A stretch of 64,000 nt of DNA from Pseudomonadota bacterium (lineage in GTDB: Bacteria; Desulfobacterota; Binatia; UBA9968). Below the pieces are notes generated by a model. It worked only from the letters and a program-made list of their open reading frames with translations. It ran no database searches and was not told the DNA's origin. The stretch covers positions 62,001-126,000 of the forward strand of contig JAJPJQ010000031.1 of the NCBI GenBank assembly GCA_021324155.1, given 5' to 3'. How positions within the stretch are numbered: position 1 is the stretch's first letter; each line of letters opens with the position of its first letter. Positions 20,360 to 28,812 of the stretch are shown in pieces. Made by a program: the position numbers and the translations under genes.

Positions 20360-21331
20360 ATGCGATCAACAACGAATGCCTCTGTAGCGATCAGCCCGTC
20401 GAAATCGCCCTTCGCCAATATGGTTTGGGTTCCCGGCGGAACTTTTCTGATGGGATCGAACCGGCACTACGCCGAAGAAGCGCCGGCGCACAGCGTCACC
20501 GTCGACGGCTTTTGGGTTGACCAGTACTCCGTCACCAATGAGGATTTCCGCCGCTTCGTCGAAGCCACCGGCTACATCACGGTGGCCGAGCGCCCGCCCG
20601 ATCCGGCGGATTACCCCGGCGCAAAACCCGAACTACTGGTGCCGGCGTCGGTCGTATTTCGCAAGCCGCCGGCACCGGTTGATCTCCGGGACTGCTTTCA
20701 ATGGTGGAGCTATGTTCCCGGCGCCAACTGGCGCCATCCCGAGGGACCTTCGAGCACGCTCAAAGATCGCTGTCGCCATCCCGTGGTGCACGTCGCCTAC
20801 GAAGACGCCGTCGCCTATGCCGAATGGATCGGAAAGGAACTGCCGACCGAAGCGGAATGGGAATTCGCCGCGCGCGGCGGCCTCGAGGGTGCGGAATTCG
20901 TCTGGGGCGACGAGTTCGCGCCGGGTGGCAAGTACATGGCGAATACATGGCAAGGCCGCTTCCCGTGGGAGAATCTCAAGAACGACGGCTTCGAAGGCAC
21001 GGCGCCTGTCGGGAGTTTTGCGCCCAACGGCTTCGGTCTTTACGACATGGCCGGCAACGTCTGGGAATGGACGACGGATTGGTACCAGCCGCATGCGCAA
21101 GCCGTGCATTCCTGCTGCGCGAGCATCAACCCGCGCGGTGGCGACCGCGACCAAAGTCACGATCCGATCGCCGCCGGCGGCAGTATCCCACGGAAAGTCA
21201 TGAAAGGCGGATCGTACCTGTGCGCGCCGAACTATTGCCGGCGCTACCGGCCGGCGGCGCGCATGGCGCAGCCGGTGGACACGTCCACTTGCCATCTCGG
21301 CTTCCGCTTAATCGCGCGGGCACGACAATAA
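20360..21331 (+). CDS. Formylglycine-generating enzyme (SUMF1/FGE family)
   Basis: Enzymes of this family oxidise a Cys in type I sulfatases to formylglycine using copper and O2. The 323-residue protein opens with MVWVPGGTFLMGS and the central ELPTEAEWEFAARGG and NVWEWTTDW. It keeps the paired active-site cysteines in GGSYLCAPNYCRRYRPAAR (C-x4-C as in true FGEs), followed by HLGFRL. The Cys pair argues for a catalytic FGE and against a generic SUMF-fold domain. I place the start at 20360 because GAGGAG lies 5 bases upstream. No sulfatase gene lies in this window, so its client is elsewhere. Confidence 0.85.
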   Translation: MRSTTNASVAISPSKSPFANMVWVPGGTFLMGSNRHYAEEAPAHSVTVDGFWVDQYSVTNEDFRRFVEATGYITVAERPPDPADYPGAKPELLVPASVVFRKPPAPVDLRDCFQWWSYVPGANWRHPEGPSSTLKDRCRHPVVHVAYEDAVAYAEWIGKELPTEAEWEFAARGGLEGAEFVWGDEFAPGGKYMANTWQGRFPWENLKNDGFEGTAPVGSFAPNGFGLYDMAGNVWEWTTDWYQPHAQAVHSCCASINPRGGDRDQSHDPIAAGGSIPRKVMKGGSYLCAPNYCRRYRPAARMAQPVDTSTCHLGFRLIARARQ

Positions 21332-21634
21332 CTTTGAGCGCTCCGCGGCAGGATAACTTGACACCGACACGGCGGTCAAGGAATTTTAGAAAATTCATTA
21401 TCGAATATGTGTGTGGATTGTTCCGCGCCCCAAACGGTGCGCAAAAGCGTGTCGTGTGGCTCGAGTTCGCGCGCTGCGCTCGTCGCCGCGCTCACCTTCC
21501 AACTCGCCGCCCGCATCGCAACCACATCGCCTGGGAACGAGTCGGGCGCCTCGGCGCGATATGCCCAAGGCCGCGAGGCGTGAAATAAAAGGGATGAACA
21601 CGATTCACTTCAAACATTAACAAGGAGTCGCAGA
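21332..21634. other. Intergenic region upstream of the DUF1254 gene
   Basis: No convincing gene. A frame from ATG at 21405 encodes about 60 residues with two early cysteines but lacks a ribosome site and homology. An AAGGAG site near the right end belongs to the DUF1254 gene. Confidence 0.45.
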
Positions 21635-23056
21635 ATGAGCGCACCAACCGAAATCGTCCAACGCAAGCCGCAGCGCGGCGCGACACTGTACCCGTTCGAG
21701 CACGGTTTTCCCACGAAGGAGGCGACCGAGCGCGCCCGCGACGACGCGGATTTCCAGCGCGCCGTGACCGCCTACCGCTTCTGGTACCCGACCGTATCGT
21801 GCGAAGGCATGTTCAACGCCAACACCTCGATCGGAGCGCGGGACAACGAGAGCATGATCGTGATGTCGGCCGGACCGCGCCAGGTCTTTTTCACGCCGAA
21901 TTCCGACACCCCCTACGCGGCCGCGATCGTTGATCTAAAGGATGGACCCTATGTCGTCGAGATGCCGCCGGGGCAGCTTGTCGGCCTGGTGGACGATCAT
22001 CATCAAGGCTGGATTCTGGATATGGGACTGCCCGGCCCCGCCGGCGCGAAAGGCGGCAAGCATCTGATCCTGCCGCCCGGCTACAAAGGCAAGCCGCCCG
22101 ATGGCTATTTCACCGGGCAATCGTCTTCGAGCAAAGTCTTCGTCGCGCTCCGCTCGCTGCCGATCAAAGGCAACGTTACGGCGGCGCTGGGCTCGCTCCG
22201 CGCGGTCAAGATTTACCCGCTGGCAGACGCGGACAATCCGAAACCGATGAAGATGATCGATGTCACCGAAAAAGCGGTTGACGGCACGTGCCTGCGCTGG
22301 GAGGACAACCTCCTATATTGGGAGAAGCTGCACGAGGTCATCGACGCCGAGCCGCTCGTGGCGAAATTCCTGCCGATGTACGGCGAGCTCGCCGCGCTGG
22401 GCATCCAGAAAGGCAAGCCCTTCGCACCGGACGCGCGCATGAAGCGCATCCTAGAGAAAGCGGCGAAAGCCGGCCGCGATCAAATGCTCGTCTCGGCCTT
22501 CGCCAGCGCCCGCCCGGATCGCTTGGCGTGGAACGACCGCAAGTGGGAGTGGGCGGGGCTCGTGCCGGAGAGCGCCGACTTCGAGACCGAGAGCGGAATC
22601 GATCTCGAGGCGCGCGACCGTTGGTTCGCGCAGGCGATCGTCACGTCGCCCGCGATGTTCTGCCGCTCGATCGGCGCCGGTTCGTTATACTGGCTCGGCG
22701 ACCGCGACGCGAAGGGCGCTTTCGTCAACGGCGCCAAGACCTACAAGCTGAACGTGCCGCTGCCGGTGCCGGCCGGTCTCTTCTGGTCGGTGACGGTGTA
22801 CGACGCAGAAACGCGCTCGGAGGTGCAAACGCCGCAAGACAAAGCGGCGCTGCGGTCGCTCTTCGAGCTTAAAGACACCGGCAAAGCGAAATCGGTCGAT
22901 CTCTATTTCGGTCCCAAGTCTCCCGGCACCTATGAGAGCCGATGGATCCAGACGATCCCGGGCAAAGGATGGTTCAGCTACTTCCGCGTCTATGGCCCTG
23001 AAGAGCCGGCCTTCGATGGCTCGTGGAAGCCCGGCGATTTCGAAGAGGTGAAATGA
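21635..23056 (+). CDS. DUF1254/DUF1214 domain protein
   Basis: This 473-residue protein matches the DUF1254-DUF1214 arrangement. The N-terminal half carries the FNANTSIGARDNESM-type and FFTPNSDTPYA blocks, with the conserved pattern around VDLKDGPYVVEMPPGQ. The C-terminal half ends with the DUF1214 signatures WSVTVYDAETRSEVQTPQ and VDLYFGPKSPGTYESRWIQTIPGKGWFSYFRVYGPEEPAFDGSWKPGD. No signal peptide is visible, although many homologues are secreted. An AAGGAG site sits 9 bases before the ATG. The biochemical role of the family is not established to my knowledge. Confidence 0.85.
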   Translation: MSAPTEIVQRKPQRGATLYPFEHGFPTKEATERARDDADFQRAVTAYRFWYPTVSCEGMFNANTSIGARDNESMIVMSAGPRQVFFTPNSDTPYAAAIVDLKDGPYVVEMPPGQLVGLVDDHHQGWILDMGLPGPAGAKGGKHLILPPGYKGKPPDGYFTGQSSSSKVFVALRSLPIKGNVTAALGSLRAVKIYPLADADNPKPMKMIDVTEKAVDGTCLRWEDNLLYWEKLHEVIDAEPLVAKFLPMYGELAALGIQKGKPFAPDARMKRILEKAAKAGRDQMLVSAFASARPDRLAWNDRKWEWAGLVPESADFETESGIDLEARDRWFAQAIVTSPAMFCRSIGAGSLYWLGDRDAKGAFVNGAKTYKLNVPLPVPAGLFWSVTVYDAETRSEVQTPQDKAALRSLFELKDTGKAKSVDLYFGPKSPGTYESRWIQTIPGKGWFSYFRVYGPEEPAFDGSWKPGDFEEVK

Positions 23057-23142
23057 GCCGCCGGCCATTCGCCTGAGCCGCCCATGGGGGGCTTGTCAAG
23101 AATGCAATCTGGTCGTTAACTCCTTATAGGGAGGCAATTCCT

Positions 23143-23952
23143 ATGAAGAGACCAGCCATGCTATTGGTTTTGGTGCTGCTGGCCGGGATAACAGTCAGCA
23201 TCTCACCCCCGGCAGTACATTCGGCCGCACAGGGCAAGATCGACATCAACAGCGCGTCGGCCGACGAGCTGATGTCGCTCAACGGCGTCGGCGAAGCGAC
23301 GGCCAAAAAAATCATCGCCGGACGCCCTTACTCTTCCGTAGATGATCTCGCGAAAGCGGGCGTTCCGAAGAGCACGATCGGCAAAATCCGTTCGCAGGTT
23401 ACCGTCGGCTCGGCGGCGAAATCATCTTCATCCCAATCCGCCAAATCCACGGCGGCGCCGGAGAAAAAATCGAAAGAACAGGCAAAGACCTCCCGCCCCG
23501 TCGATCTCAACCGCGCGAGCGAAGCGGAGCTTGAAGAGTTGCCGGGCGTTGGCCCGGCGACGGCGAAGAAGATCATCGCAGGGCGTCCCTACAAATCCGT
23601 GGAAGATTTGGAAAAGGCCGGCGTCTCCAAGAGCACGGTCACGAAGATTCGTCCGCACGTTACGGTCAGCGGTCGCGGCTCGCCGTCGGCGGAGATCCCT
23701 TCGACGCCTGAGCGCTCGGGTACGGCCTCGCCTTCTTCACCGGAACGCGCGACCAAATCCGCCAAAAGCACAGGAACCGACGTCGCCCAGGCTCCGCCGC
23801 GCAAAGGCATAGTGTGGGTGAACACGGACTCCGGCATTTATCACTACGAGGGCGACCGCTGGTACGGCAAGACGAAGGAAGGGAAATACATGAGCGAAGC
23901 CGACGCGAAAGCAGCCGGCTATCGTGCGTCGAAAGAGGGCCCGGCGAAGTAA
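23143..23952 (+). CDS. Secreted protein with two ComEA-like helix-hairpin-helix domains
   Basis: This 269-residue protein has a signal peptide (MKRPAMLLVLVLLAGITVSI...AVHSAA) followed by two nearly identical HhH units. The first is near residues 27-85 (DINSASADELMSLNGVGEATAKKI). The second is near 123-175 (DLNRASEAELEELPGVGPATAKKI). They are joined by a Ser/Lys-rich linker. ComEA-type HhH domains bind double-stranded DNA without sequence specificity, often in DNA uptake. The C terminus carries an extra small domain (KGIVWVNTDSGIYHYEGDRWYG) seen in other secreted HhH proteins. No other competence gene is nearby, so a DNA-uptake role is only suggested. Confidence 0.8.
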   Translation: MKRPAMLLVLVLLAGITVSISPPAVHSAAQGKIDINSASADELMSLNGVGEATAKKIIAGRPYSSVDDLAKAGVPKSTIGKIRSQVTVGSAAKSSSSQSAKSTAAPEKKSKEQAKTSRPVDLNRASEAELEELPGVGPATAKKIIAGRPYKSVEDLEKAGVSKSTVTKIRPHVTVSGRGSPSAEIPSTPERSGTASPSSPERATKSAKSTGTDVAQAPPRKGIVWVNTDSGIYHYEGDRWYGKTKEGKYMSEADAKAAGYRASKEGPAK

Positions 23953-24128
23953 TCGTCCACCGTAACCGAACTCCGAACGACCGCGCTAGCTCGATCGCAA
24001 GGACTTTCGTAACGCCGCGCGCAGCGCAAGTCAGCGGGGCAGCGCGAGCCGTAGCGGGGGCGGGGGCCGCGACGGCGGAGGAGAAGGCGGCGGCCGACGC
24101 CGTAAAAAAGCATCAAGGAGATCAGCCT

Positions 24129-24766
24129 ATGTATCGCCGTAACATCCGGTTTAAAGACCCCAAGCCGCTCGAGATCATGATTCGTATGCTGTGGATCCTG
24201 GCGCTGGCGCTTCTCGCCGCGCAGATCGCGCTCGGCGCGGGACCGAAGCAGAAAAGCTACGCTTCGGAAGAAGACGCGGTGCAGGATCTCGTGGCCGGCG
24301 TGAAGGCGCACGACAAAACAGCTCTCCTCGCCACTTTTGGCGCCGACGCCGAGCCGCTGATCGCGAGCGGCGACGCCGTCGCCGACCGCAATGCCGGCGA
24401 GCGCTTTGTTAAAGCCTACGATCAATCGCACACGCTCACCGGCTCGAACGATGCGAACACGATCCTGGAAGTCGGCAGGGACCGCTGACCGTTTCCGATA
24501 CCGATCGTAAACGGACAACGACGGCTGTCGCTTCGACGCTGGAGAAGGCAAGGAAGATATCCTCAACCGCCGCATCAGCGGCAACGAGCTCGACGTTATC
24601 CAGGTCTCGCTCGCCTATGTCACGCGCAGCGCGAATATTACCGCCGCACGACAGGATCGTCTTTCAAAAAGATCTCGGGTCGACTACCCCCGCGGCGGCC
24701 GCGGCGATGACGAAATTCAATCCGGACAAGAGCTGGGAAGCGGTAGAAGACCAGCGCAACTCCTAA
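24129..24766 (+). pseudogene. Decayed DUF2950 gene (nonsense, frameshift and internal deletion)
   Basis: The intact 5' part (24129-24485) has a good AAGGAG site, a signal peptide and the DUF2950 N-terminal pattern (SYASEEDAVQDLVAGVKAHDK, SGDAVADRNAGERFVKAYDQ). A TGA at 24486-24488 falls where the family has Trp before PFPIPIV, and PFPIPIVNG continues in the same frame after it. Near 24525 one extra base shifts the frame; the next recognisable block is CRFDAGEGKEDILNRRI, then QVSLAYV. The large middle of the family is missing. The C-terminal block VFQKDLG...AAMTKFNPDKSWEAV then ends at the TAA at 24764-24766. Three independent lesions make a sequencing error unlikely. A 119-residue N-terminal fragment could still be translated. 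Confidence 0.8.
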
Positions 24767-24854
24767 ATATCCACAGACGGGGACGATAAACCGAAACGAT
24801 ATCGATCACGTCATGGTCCTTGGCCTGCGAATGAAAATCGATTTCTAAAGTCGG

Positions 24855-25361
24855 CTATGGCCGAGCCCCGGCGCGCTCATGGACTCGGCGGCTGGACAAC
24901 GAGCTCGGGGCGTTCACGTGCGCGCCTTCATCGACGCCGATGCCGAGACGATCGACGAGCTCGCCGCCAAGCCAGCCCGTCACCAGCGCTAGGCCGGCCC
25001 CGACGAACGAGAGGACTAACGCGATCGTATCCGGGGTATCGGGAAGGCCCCGGTGGCGCAGCCACCAGCTGCCGGCGAACAGCAGCAGTACAACAACGTT
25101 CCCGGCACCGTGCCACAAACCTATGGCTCTTGCGCGCGTGCCGCGCGGGATTGCGAACCAGTCGATCCAGCCGAACGGCGCGGCGACAAGGCCGCCGATG
25201 ATTCCCAGACCTATCATCCAATACGACGCCGTCGCGGCGCTTGGCGGACCCCCGAACAAATAGATCAGGTCGCAGATAACCCCGGTGGCGAGAAGCCCCA
25301 ATGGGAAAACGATCAGCATTTGATGCGCCGGGTGGCCGAGAAACTTAGCTCTGCTATCCAT
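24855..25361 (-). CDS. DUF2231 family membrane protein
   Basis: This 168-residue protein has about four membrane helices and the N-terminal family pattern LGHPAHQMLIVFPLGLL. A GWIDWFAIP loop and WHGAGNVVVLLLF in a later helix follow. DUF2231 proteins are small integral membrane proteins of unknown function, sometimes beside cytochromes. The C-terminal tail after VTGWLGGELVDRLGIGVD is polar. It lies 14 bases downstream of the small membrane protein gene on the same strand and is probably co-transcribed with it. Confidence 0.8.
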   Translation of the reverse strand: MDSRAKFLGHPAHQMLIVFPLGLLATGVICDLIYLFGGPPSAATASYWMIGLGIIGGLVAAPFGWIDWFAIPRGTRARAIGLWHGAGNVVVLLLFAGSWWLRHRGLPDTPDTIALVLSFVGAGLALVTGWLGGELVDRLGIGVDEGAHVNAPSSLSSRRVHERAGARP

Positions 25362-25375
25362 ATAATATTCCCTTG

Positions 25376-25696
25376 CTAGGATGAGTATCCGACGCCGCCG
25401 CGATGGGACCGATCATGACCTTCGAGCTTCACCATCTTGTTGTAAAGCCCGATAATCAGCAACGTCGGCACCCATTGCGCGACGAAGTTGCCCCACTTGC
25501 CGCGCCCGGAGAGCTGGAACAGCAGCGATAGACCCATCGCTCCGACCGCGACGGCGAGATAGGCCGACGACGGTACGGCGGCCGTGTACTTCTCAACCGT
25601 TTTAGTGAACTCGTCTTCACTCGGCTCCGGCGCGTGTCTCTGCGCCTGTTCCAAATATTCTTTCCCGGTCTCCATGTAGTCCTTGCCAGTCTCCAT
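25376..25696 (-). CDS. Small membrane protein of unknown function
   Basis: The start at 25696 is fixed by a near-perfect AAAGGAGG site a few bases upstream; the frame extends 64 codons further but without a start signal. The 106-residue product has a charged N-terminal helix (METGKDYMETGKEYLEQAQ, with a short METGK repeat). Two membrane segments follow (about residues 45-62 and 72-88), then a basic tail. I do not recognise the family. It is the first gene of a two-gene minus-strand unit with DUF2231. Confidence 0.65.
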   Translation of the reverse strand: METGKDYMETGKEYLEQAQRHAPEPSEDEFTKTVEKYTAAVPSSAYLAVAVGAMGLSLLFQLSGRGKWGNFVAQWVPTLLIIGLYNKMVKLEGHDRSHRGGVGYSS

Positions 25697-25911
25697 TGTT
25701 ACCTCCTTTGCGAGAGAAACATCTAATAAAACTCTTACGAGGAGAACACAGAGCGTCAACTCGCATAAATCATCGATGAGTATTAACGAATAACCGGCGC
25801 CATGTTTACGCAGGTCGGTAATTACTCGGGTACGCAGTCTGGACTCCGCGCGGGCGGCCTTGAAGCTGCTTTCATTGACAGCGGACATTCAACCGGTTAA
25901 ATCCGCTTGAC

Positions 25912-27318
25912 ATGCCCGTCAAAAACGTGACCGCGCGGATCGCCGACTTCGTGGCCGCCACGCGGTTCGAAGACCTTCCGCCCGCCGTCGTAGAGGCCGC
26001 GAAAGAACACATTCTAGACGGCATCGCGACGATGATCGCCGGCGCGCGCGAGGACGCAAGCGTCCATATCCGCCGGTATGTGGCGAAGCTCTGCGGGGCG
26101 TGCGAAGCTACGATTATCGGAACGAGCGTCAAAACGGCGGCGCGCTACGCCGCGCTCGCCAATGGCGTCGAGGGCCACGTGCTCGATTACGACGACACGC
26201 AGCTCGCGACTTCGGCGAAAATTCCTTTCGGCCAGCTCACGCATCCGACGACGCCCGTTCTGGCCGCCGCTTTAGCGGTCGCGGAAAAATTATCCTCGCG
26301 CGGAAAAGATTTGCTCGCCGCATACATTATCGGCGTCGAGGTCGCCTGCCGGCTCGCGGACGCGATCGATCCGCGCCATTACCTCGACGGCTTCCATCCG
26401 ACCGGCACGATCGGCGTCTTCGGGGCCGCCGCCGCGTCGGCCCGCCTCGCCGCCCTCGACGCCAAGCGCATCCGATGGGCGCTCGGCCTGGCCGGGACGT
26501 TTTCCGCGGGCGTACGCGCGAACCGCGGCAGCATGGCGAAAGCGCTGAACGCCGGCCGCGCCGCCGAGAACGGCGTCGTCGCGGCGGAGCTCGCGCGCCA
26601 GGGATTTACCGCGGCGGAAAATATTTTCGAGGCGCCCATGGGTTTTTTCAGCGCCGCGTCGCGCAACCACGTCGCAGCCGCGCGGCTCAAGCTCGGCCGG
26701 CCGTTTTTTTTCAACGCGCCGGGAATCGCGGTCAAGCGCTATCCCTGCGCCGGCGTCCTCCATTCGCTGCTCGATGCCGCGATCGATCTCTCGGTGCGGC
26801 ATGATATCGACGCCGGTTTGGTGGAAAAAATCACCGCGACCCTGGGCAAGGTTTCTGCGGGGCCGCTCGTTTACGATCGGCCTAAGACCGGCCTGCAAGG
26901 GAAATTCAGCGCGCCGTTCTCCGTCGCCGTCGCGCTTGTCGAGCGCGCGGCCGGGCTGCGCCAGTATGTGGACGGCAAAGTGTCAAATCCCGCGGTAGAA
27001 GCATTAATGCGCAAAGTCGTATTTATACGCGATCCACGCCTCGACGCCGCCGGATTCGAACACGCGCGCGCGACGCTCGAAATACGGCTCCGCGACGGGC
27101 GCTCCTACCGCGCCGCGTCCCGACCGCCTAAGGGGCATCCGAAGAAACCGCTCTCACGCCGAGAGCTGGAAGACAAATTCCGCGAATGCGCCGGCGGCGC
27201 TCATTTGGACGGCCGACCGATTCAGCGTATGATCGACACCGTGCGGTCGATCGAAAACGTGCCGTCGGTCTCGGCGATGATGGCGGATTTCCGCCGGGCA
27301 TCGGCCAAAACAAAGTGA
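25912..27318 (+). CDS. MmgE/PrpD family protein
   Basis: This 468-residue protein belongs to the 2-methylcitrate dehydratase-like family, which includes PrpD, cis-aconitate decarboxylase and iminodisuccinate epimerase. Family marks include HVLDYDDTQ, the HPTTPVLAAALAVAE helix, GFHPTGTIGVFGAAAA, FSAGVRANRGSMAKALNAGRAAENGVVAA and VKRYPCAGVLHSLLDAA. The C-terminal lid domain follows. It is first of four plus-strand genes with very short gaps (4-61 bases). The operon context with a malonate-type decarboxylase, a cyclase and a quinone reductase suggests breakdown of a substituted di- or tricarboxylate. The substrate is not deducible. Confidence 0.88.
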   Translation: MPVKNVTARIADFVAATRFEDLPPAVVEAAKEHILDGIATMIAGAREDASVHIRRYVAKLCGACEATIIGTSVKTAARYAALANGVEGHVLDYDDTQLATSAKIPFGQLTHPTTPVLAAALAVAEKLSSRGKDLLAAYIIGVEVACRLADAIDPRHYLDGFHPTGTIGVFGAAAASARLAALDAKRIRWALGLAGTFSAGVRANRGSMAKALNAGRAAENGVVAAELARQGFTAAENIFEAPMGFFSAASRNHVAAARLKLGRPFFFNAPGIAVKRYPCAGVLHSLLDAAIDLSVRHDIDAGLVEKITATLGKVSAGPLVYDRPKTGLQGKFSAPFSVAVALVERAAGLRQYVDGKVSNPAVEALMRKVVFIRDPRLDAAGFEHARATLEIRLRDGRSYRAASRPPKGHPKKPLSRRELEDKFRECAGGAHLDGRPIQRMIDTVRSIENVPSVSAMMADFRRASAKTK

Positions 27319-27322
27319 TGCG

Positions 27323-28042
27323 ATGTACGGCAAGCGCGCGCGCATAGGACGCATCTCCCCTTCCCCCGAGACCGCCGGCGCCGAAGAGTGGCGGCGATCG
27401 CTGCCTCCGGACGTTTGTCTGGTCGAAACGCGCACGCTGATTCACGACGTCACGGCCGAAGGCCTGGCGGAGATGATCAAGCAGGTCGAGCGCGCCGCGC
27501 GCGAGCTCGCCTCGGCGGAAGTTAAGGTGATCCTTCAGGCCGGCACCGCCGCCGCGTTCTTTCGCGGCATGGGGCATGACGCCGATCTCATCCGGCGCAT
27601 CACCGCGGCAACGGGAATTCAAGCGACCACCAGCATGACGGCCGTCGTCGACGCGCTACGCGCGCTGGGAATTCGCCGGCCGGCGATCGCCACGCCGTAT
27701 ATCCGCGAGATGGACGAGAAATTATCGGGCGTGCTGCGGCAATCCGGCTTCGAGATCGCCGCGATCGAAGGCCTCGGCATCCGGCGCAGCATCGACATGG
27801 GCGCGCTCGAGCCTGAGGCCGCCTACCGCCTCGCGCGCGAAGTAGTCGCCGACGCGAAAACACCCGACGGCATTCTTATCTCGTGCGGAAATTTGCGCAC
27901 GTTCGAGATTATCGAGCCGCTGGAAACCGAGTGCGGATTGCCGGTCGTCACCAGCAATCAAGCGGGCTTGTGGCGCGCTCTGCGGCTCGCCGGCATCGAC
28001 GATCGGATCGCGCACCTGGGCCGGCTGCTCGAGAGCTATTGA
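27323..28042 (+). CDS. Arylmalonate decarboxylase-like / Asp-Glu racemase superfamily enzyme
   Basis: This 239-residue protein belongs to the Asp/Glu racemase superfamily. Key positions fall at the same numbers as in Bordetella arylmalonate decarboxylase: Gly74 and Thr75 (QAGTAA), Tyr126 (TPYIRE) and a single catalytic Cys188 (SCGNL). Racemases and maleate isomerases have a first Cys where Gly74 sits, so a cofactor-free malonate decarboxylase is the best reading. The dioxyanion-hole Ser76 is Ala here, which may change specificity. The gene starts 4 bases after the MmgE/PrpD stop. Maleate cis-trans isomerase-like activity is the main alternative. Confidence 0.75.
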   Translation: MYGKRARIGRISPSPETAGAEEWRRSLPPDVCLVETRTLIHDVTAEGLAEMIKQVERAARELASAEVKVILQAGTAAAFFRGMGHDADLIRRITAATGIQATTSMTAVVDALRALGIRRPAIATPYIREMDEKLSGVLRQSGFEIAAIEGLGIRRSIDMGALEPEAAYRLAREVVADAKTPDGILISCGNLRTFEIIEPLETECGLPVVTSNQAGLWRALRLAGIDDRIAHLGRLLESY

Positions 28043-28103
28043 AGAAAAACCCGCGGCGATTTATGCATCAATACTGGACAAGTCAAATTACCGGGAGGCA
28101 GCT

Positions 28104-28805
28104 ATGCGCATCGTCGATTTGAGCATGACCGTAGAAGAATGCGATTCGGCGCCGTTCGCGCCGGACGAGACCTATTTCAAATTAAAACCGTACATCAATT
28201 GGGATGAAAAAGGCTTCGTCTCCAATTTCGTCGAGATGACGGTGCACGCCGGAACGCACATCGATTCGCCGCACCATTTCTTCCGCGACAAGCCGTCCAT
28301 CGAGCGGCTGCCGCTCGAGCCTCTCGTCGGCAACGGCGTCGTCCTCGATCTCACGTTCAAAGGCTCCGCCGGCGCGCGCATCACGCCCGAGGATCTCGAC
28401 CGCGCCGAGCAGGCGCTGGCGGAAAAAGGCGTTAAGATCGAGGCCGGCGGTATTTTACTGCTGCGCACGGACTGGCCGAAAGGCCATACGACGACCGATC
28501 CCAAATGGTGGAACGATTCGCCCTGTCTCACCAAAGAAGCGGCGCAGTGGCTCGTGAAGAGAAAGCCCGCCGTGATCGGCTTCGATTTCGCCCAGGAGGA
28601 AAAGGGCAGCGACTACAAGACCGCCGACGAGATTCTGACGAGCGGGATGCGCGTCCATAAAATCATTCTGCCGAACGTCACCTGCCAGATCGAGAATTTG
28701 ATCAATCTCGACCAGATCGGCCCCACGGCGAAGATCATCGCGCTGCCGGCGAAATGGAAGACCGAATCGGCGCCTGCGCGCGTGATCGCGTTGATCGAAA
28801 ATTGA
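28104..28805 (+). CDS. Cyclase family (kynurenine formamidase-like) metal hydrolase
   Basis: This 233-residue protein has the family metal motif HxGTHxDxPxH (HAGTHIDSPHHFF, about residues 48-60) and the later GFDFAQEE segment, then HKIILPNVTCQIENLINLDQI. The family hydrolyses amide or ester bonds in small acyl compounds (for example N-formylkynurenine, isatin). GGGAGG lies 5 bases before the ATG. It is third in the MmgE operon and 7 bases before the quinone reductase. The likely role is ring or amide opening in the same catabolic route. Confidence 0.85.
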   Translation: MRIVDLSMTVEECDSAPFAPDETYFKLKPYINWDEKGFVSNFVEMTVHAGTHIDSPHHFFRDKPSIERLPLEPLVGNGVVLDLTFKGSAGARITPEDLDRAEQALAEKGVKIEAGGILLLRTDWPKGHTTTDPKWWNDSPCLTKEAAQWLVKRKPAVIGFDFAQEEKGSDYKTADEILTSGMRVHKIILPNVTCQIENLINLDQIGPTAKIIALPAKWKTESAPARVIALIEN

Positions 28806-28812
28806 TCGACGC

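Noticed and set aside
21405-21588. Short Cys-containing frame between the FGE and DUF1254 genes
   Set aside because: No ribosome site and low-complexity Ala/Ser-rich translation.
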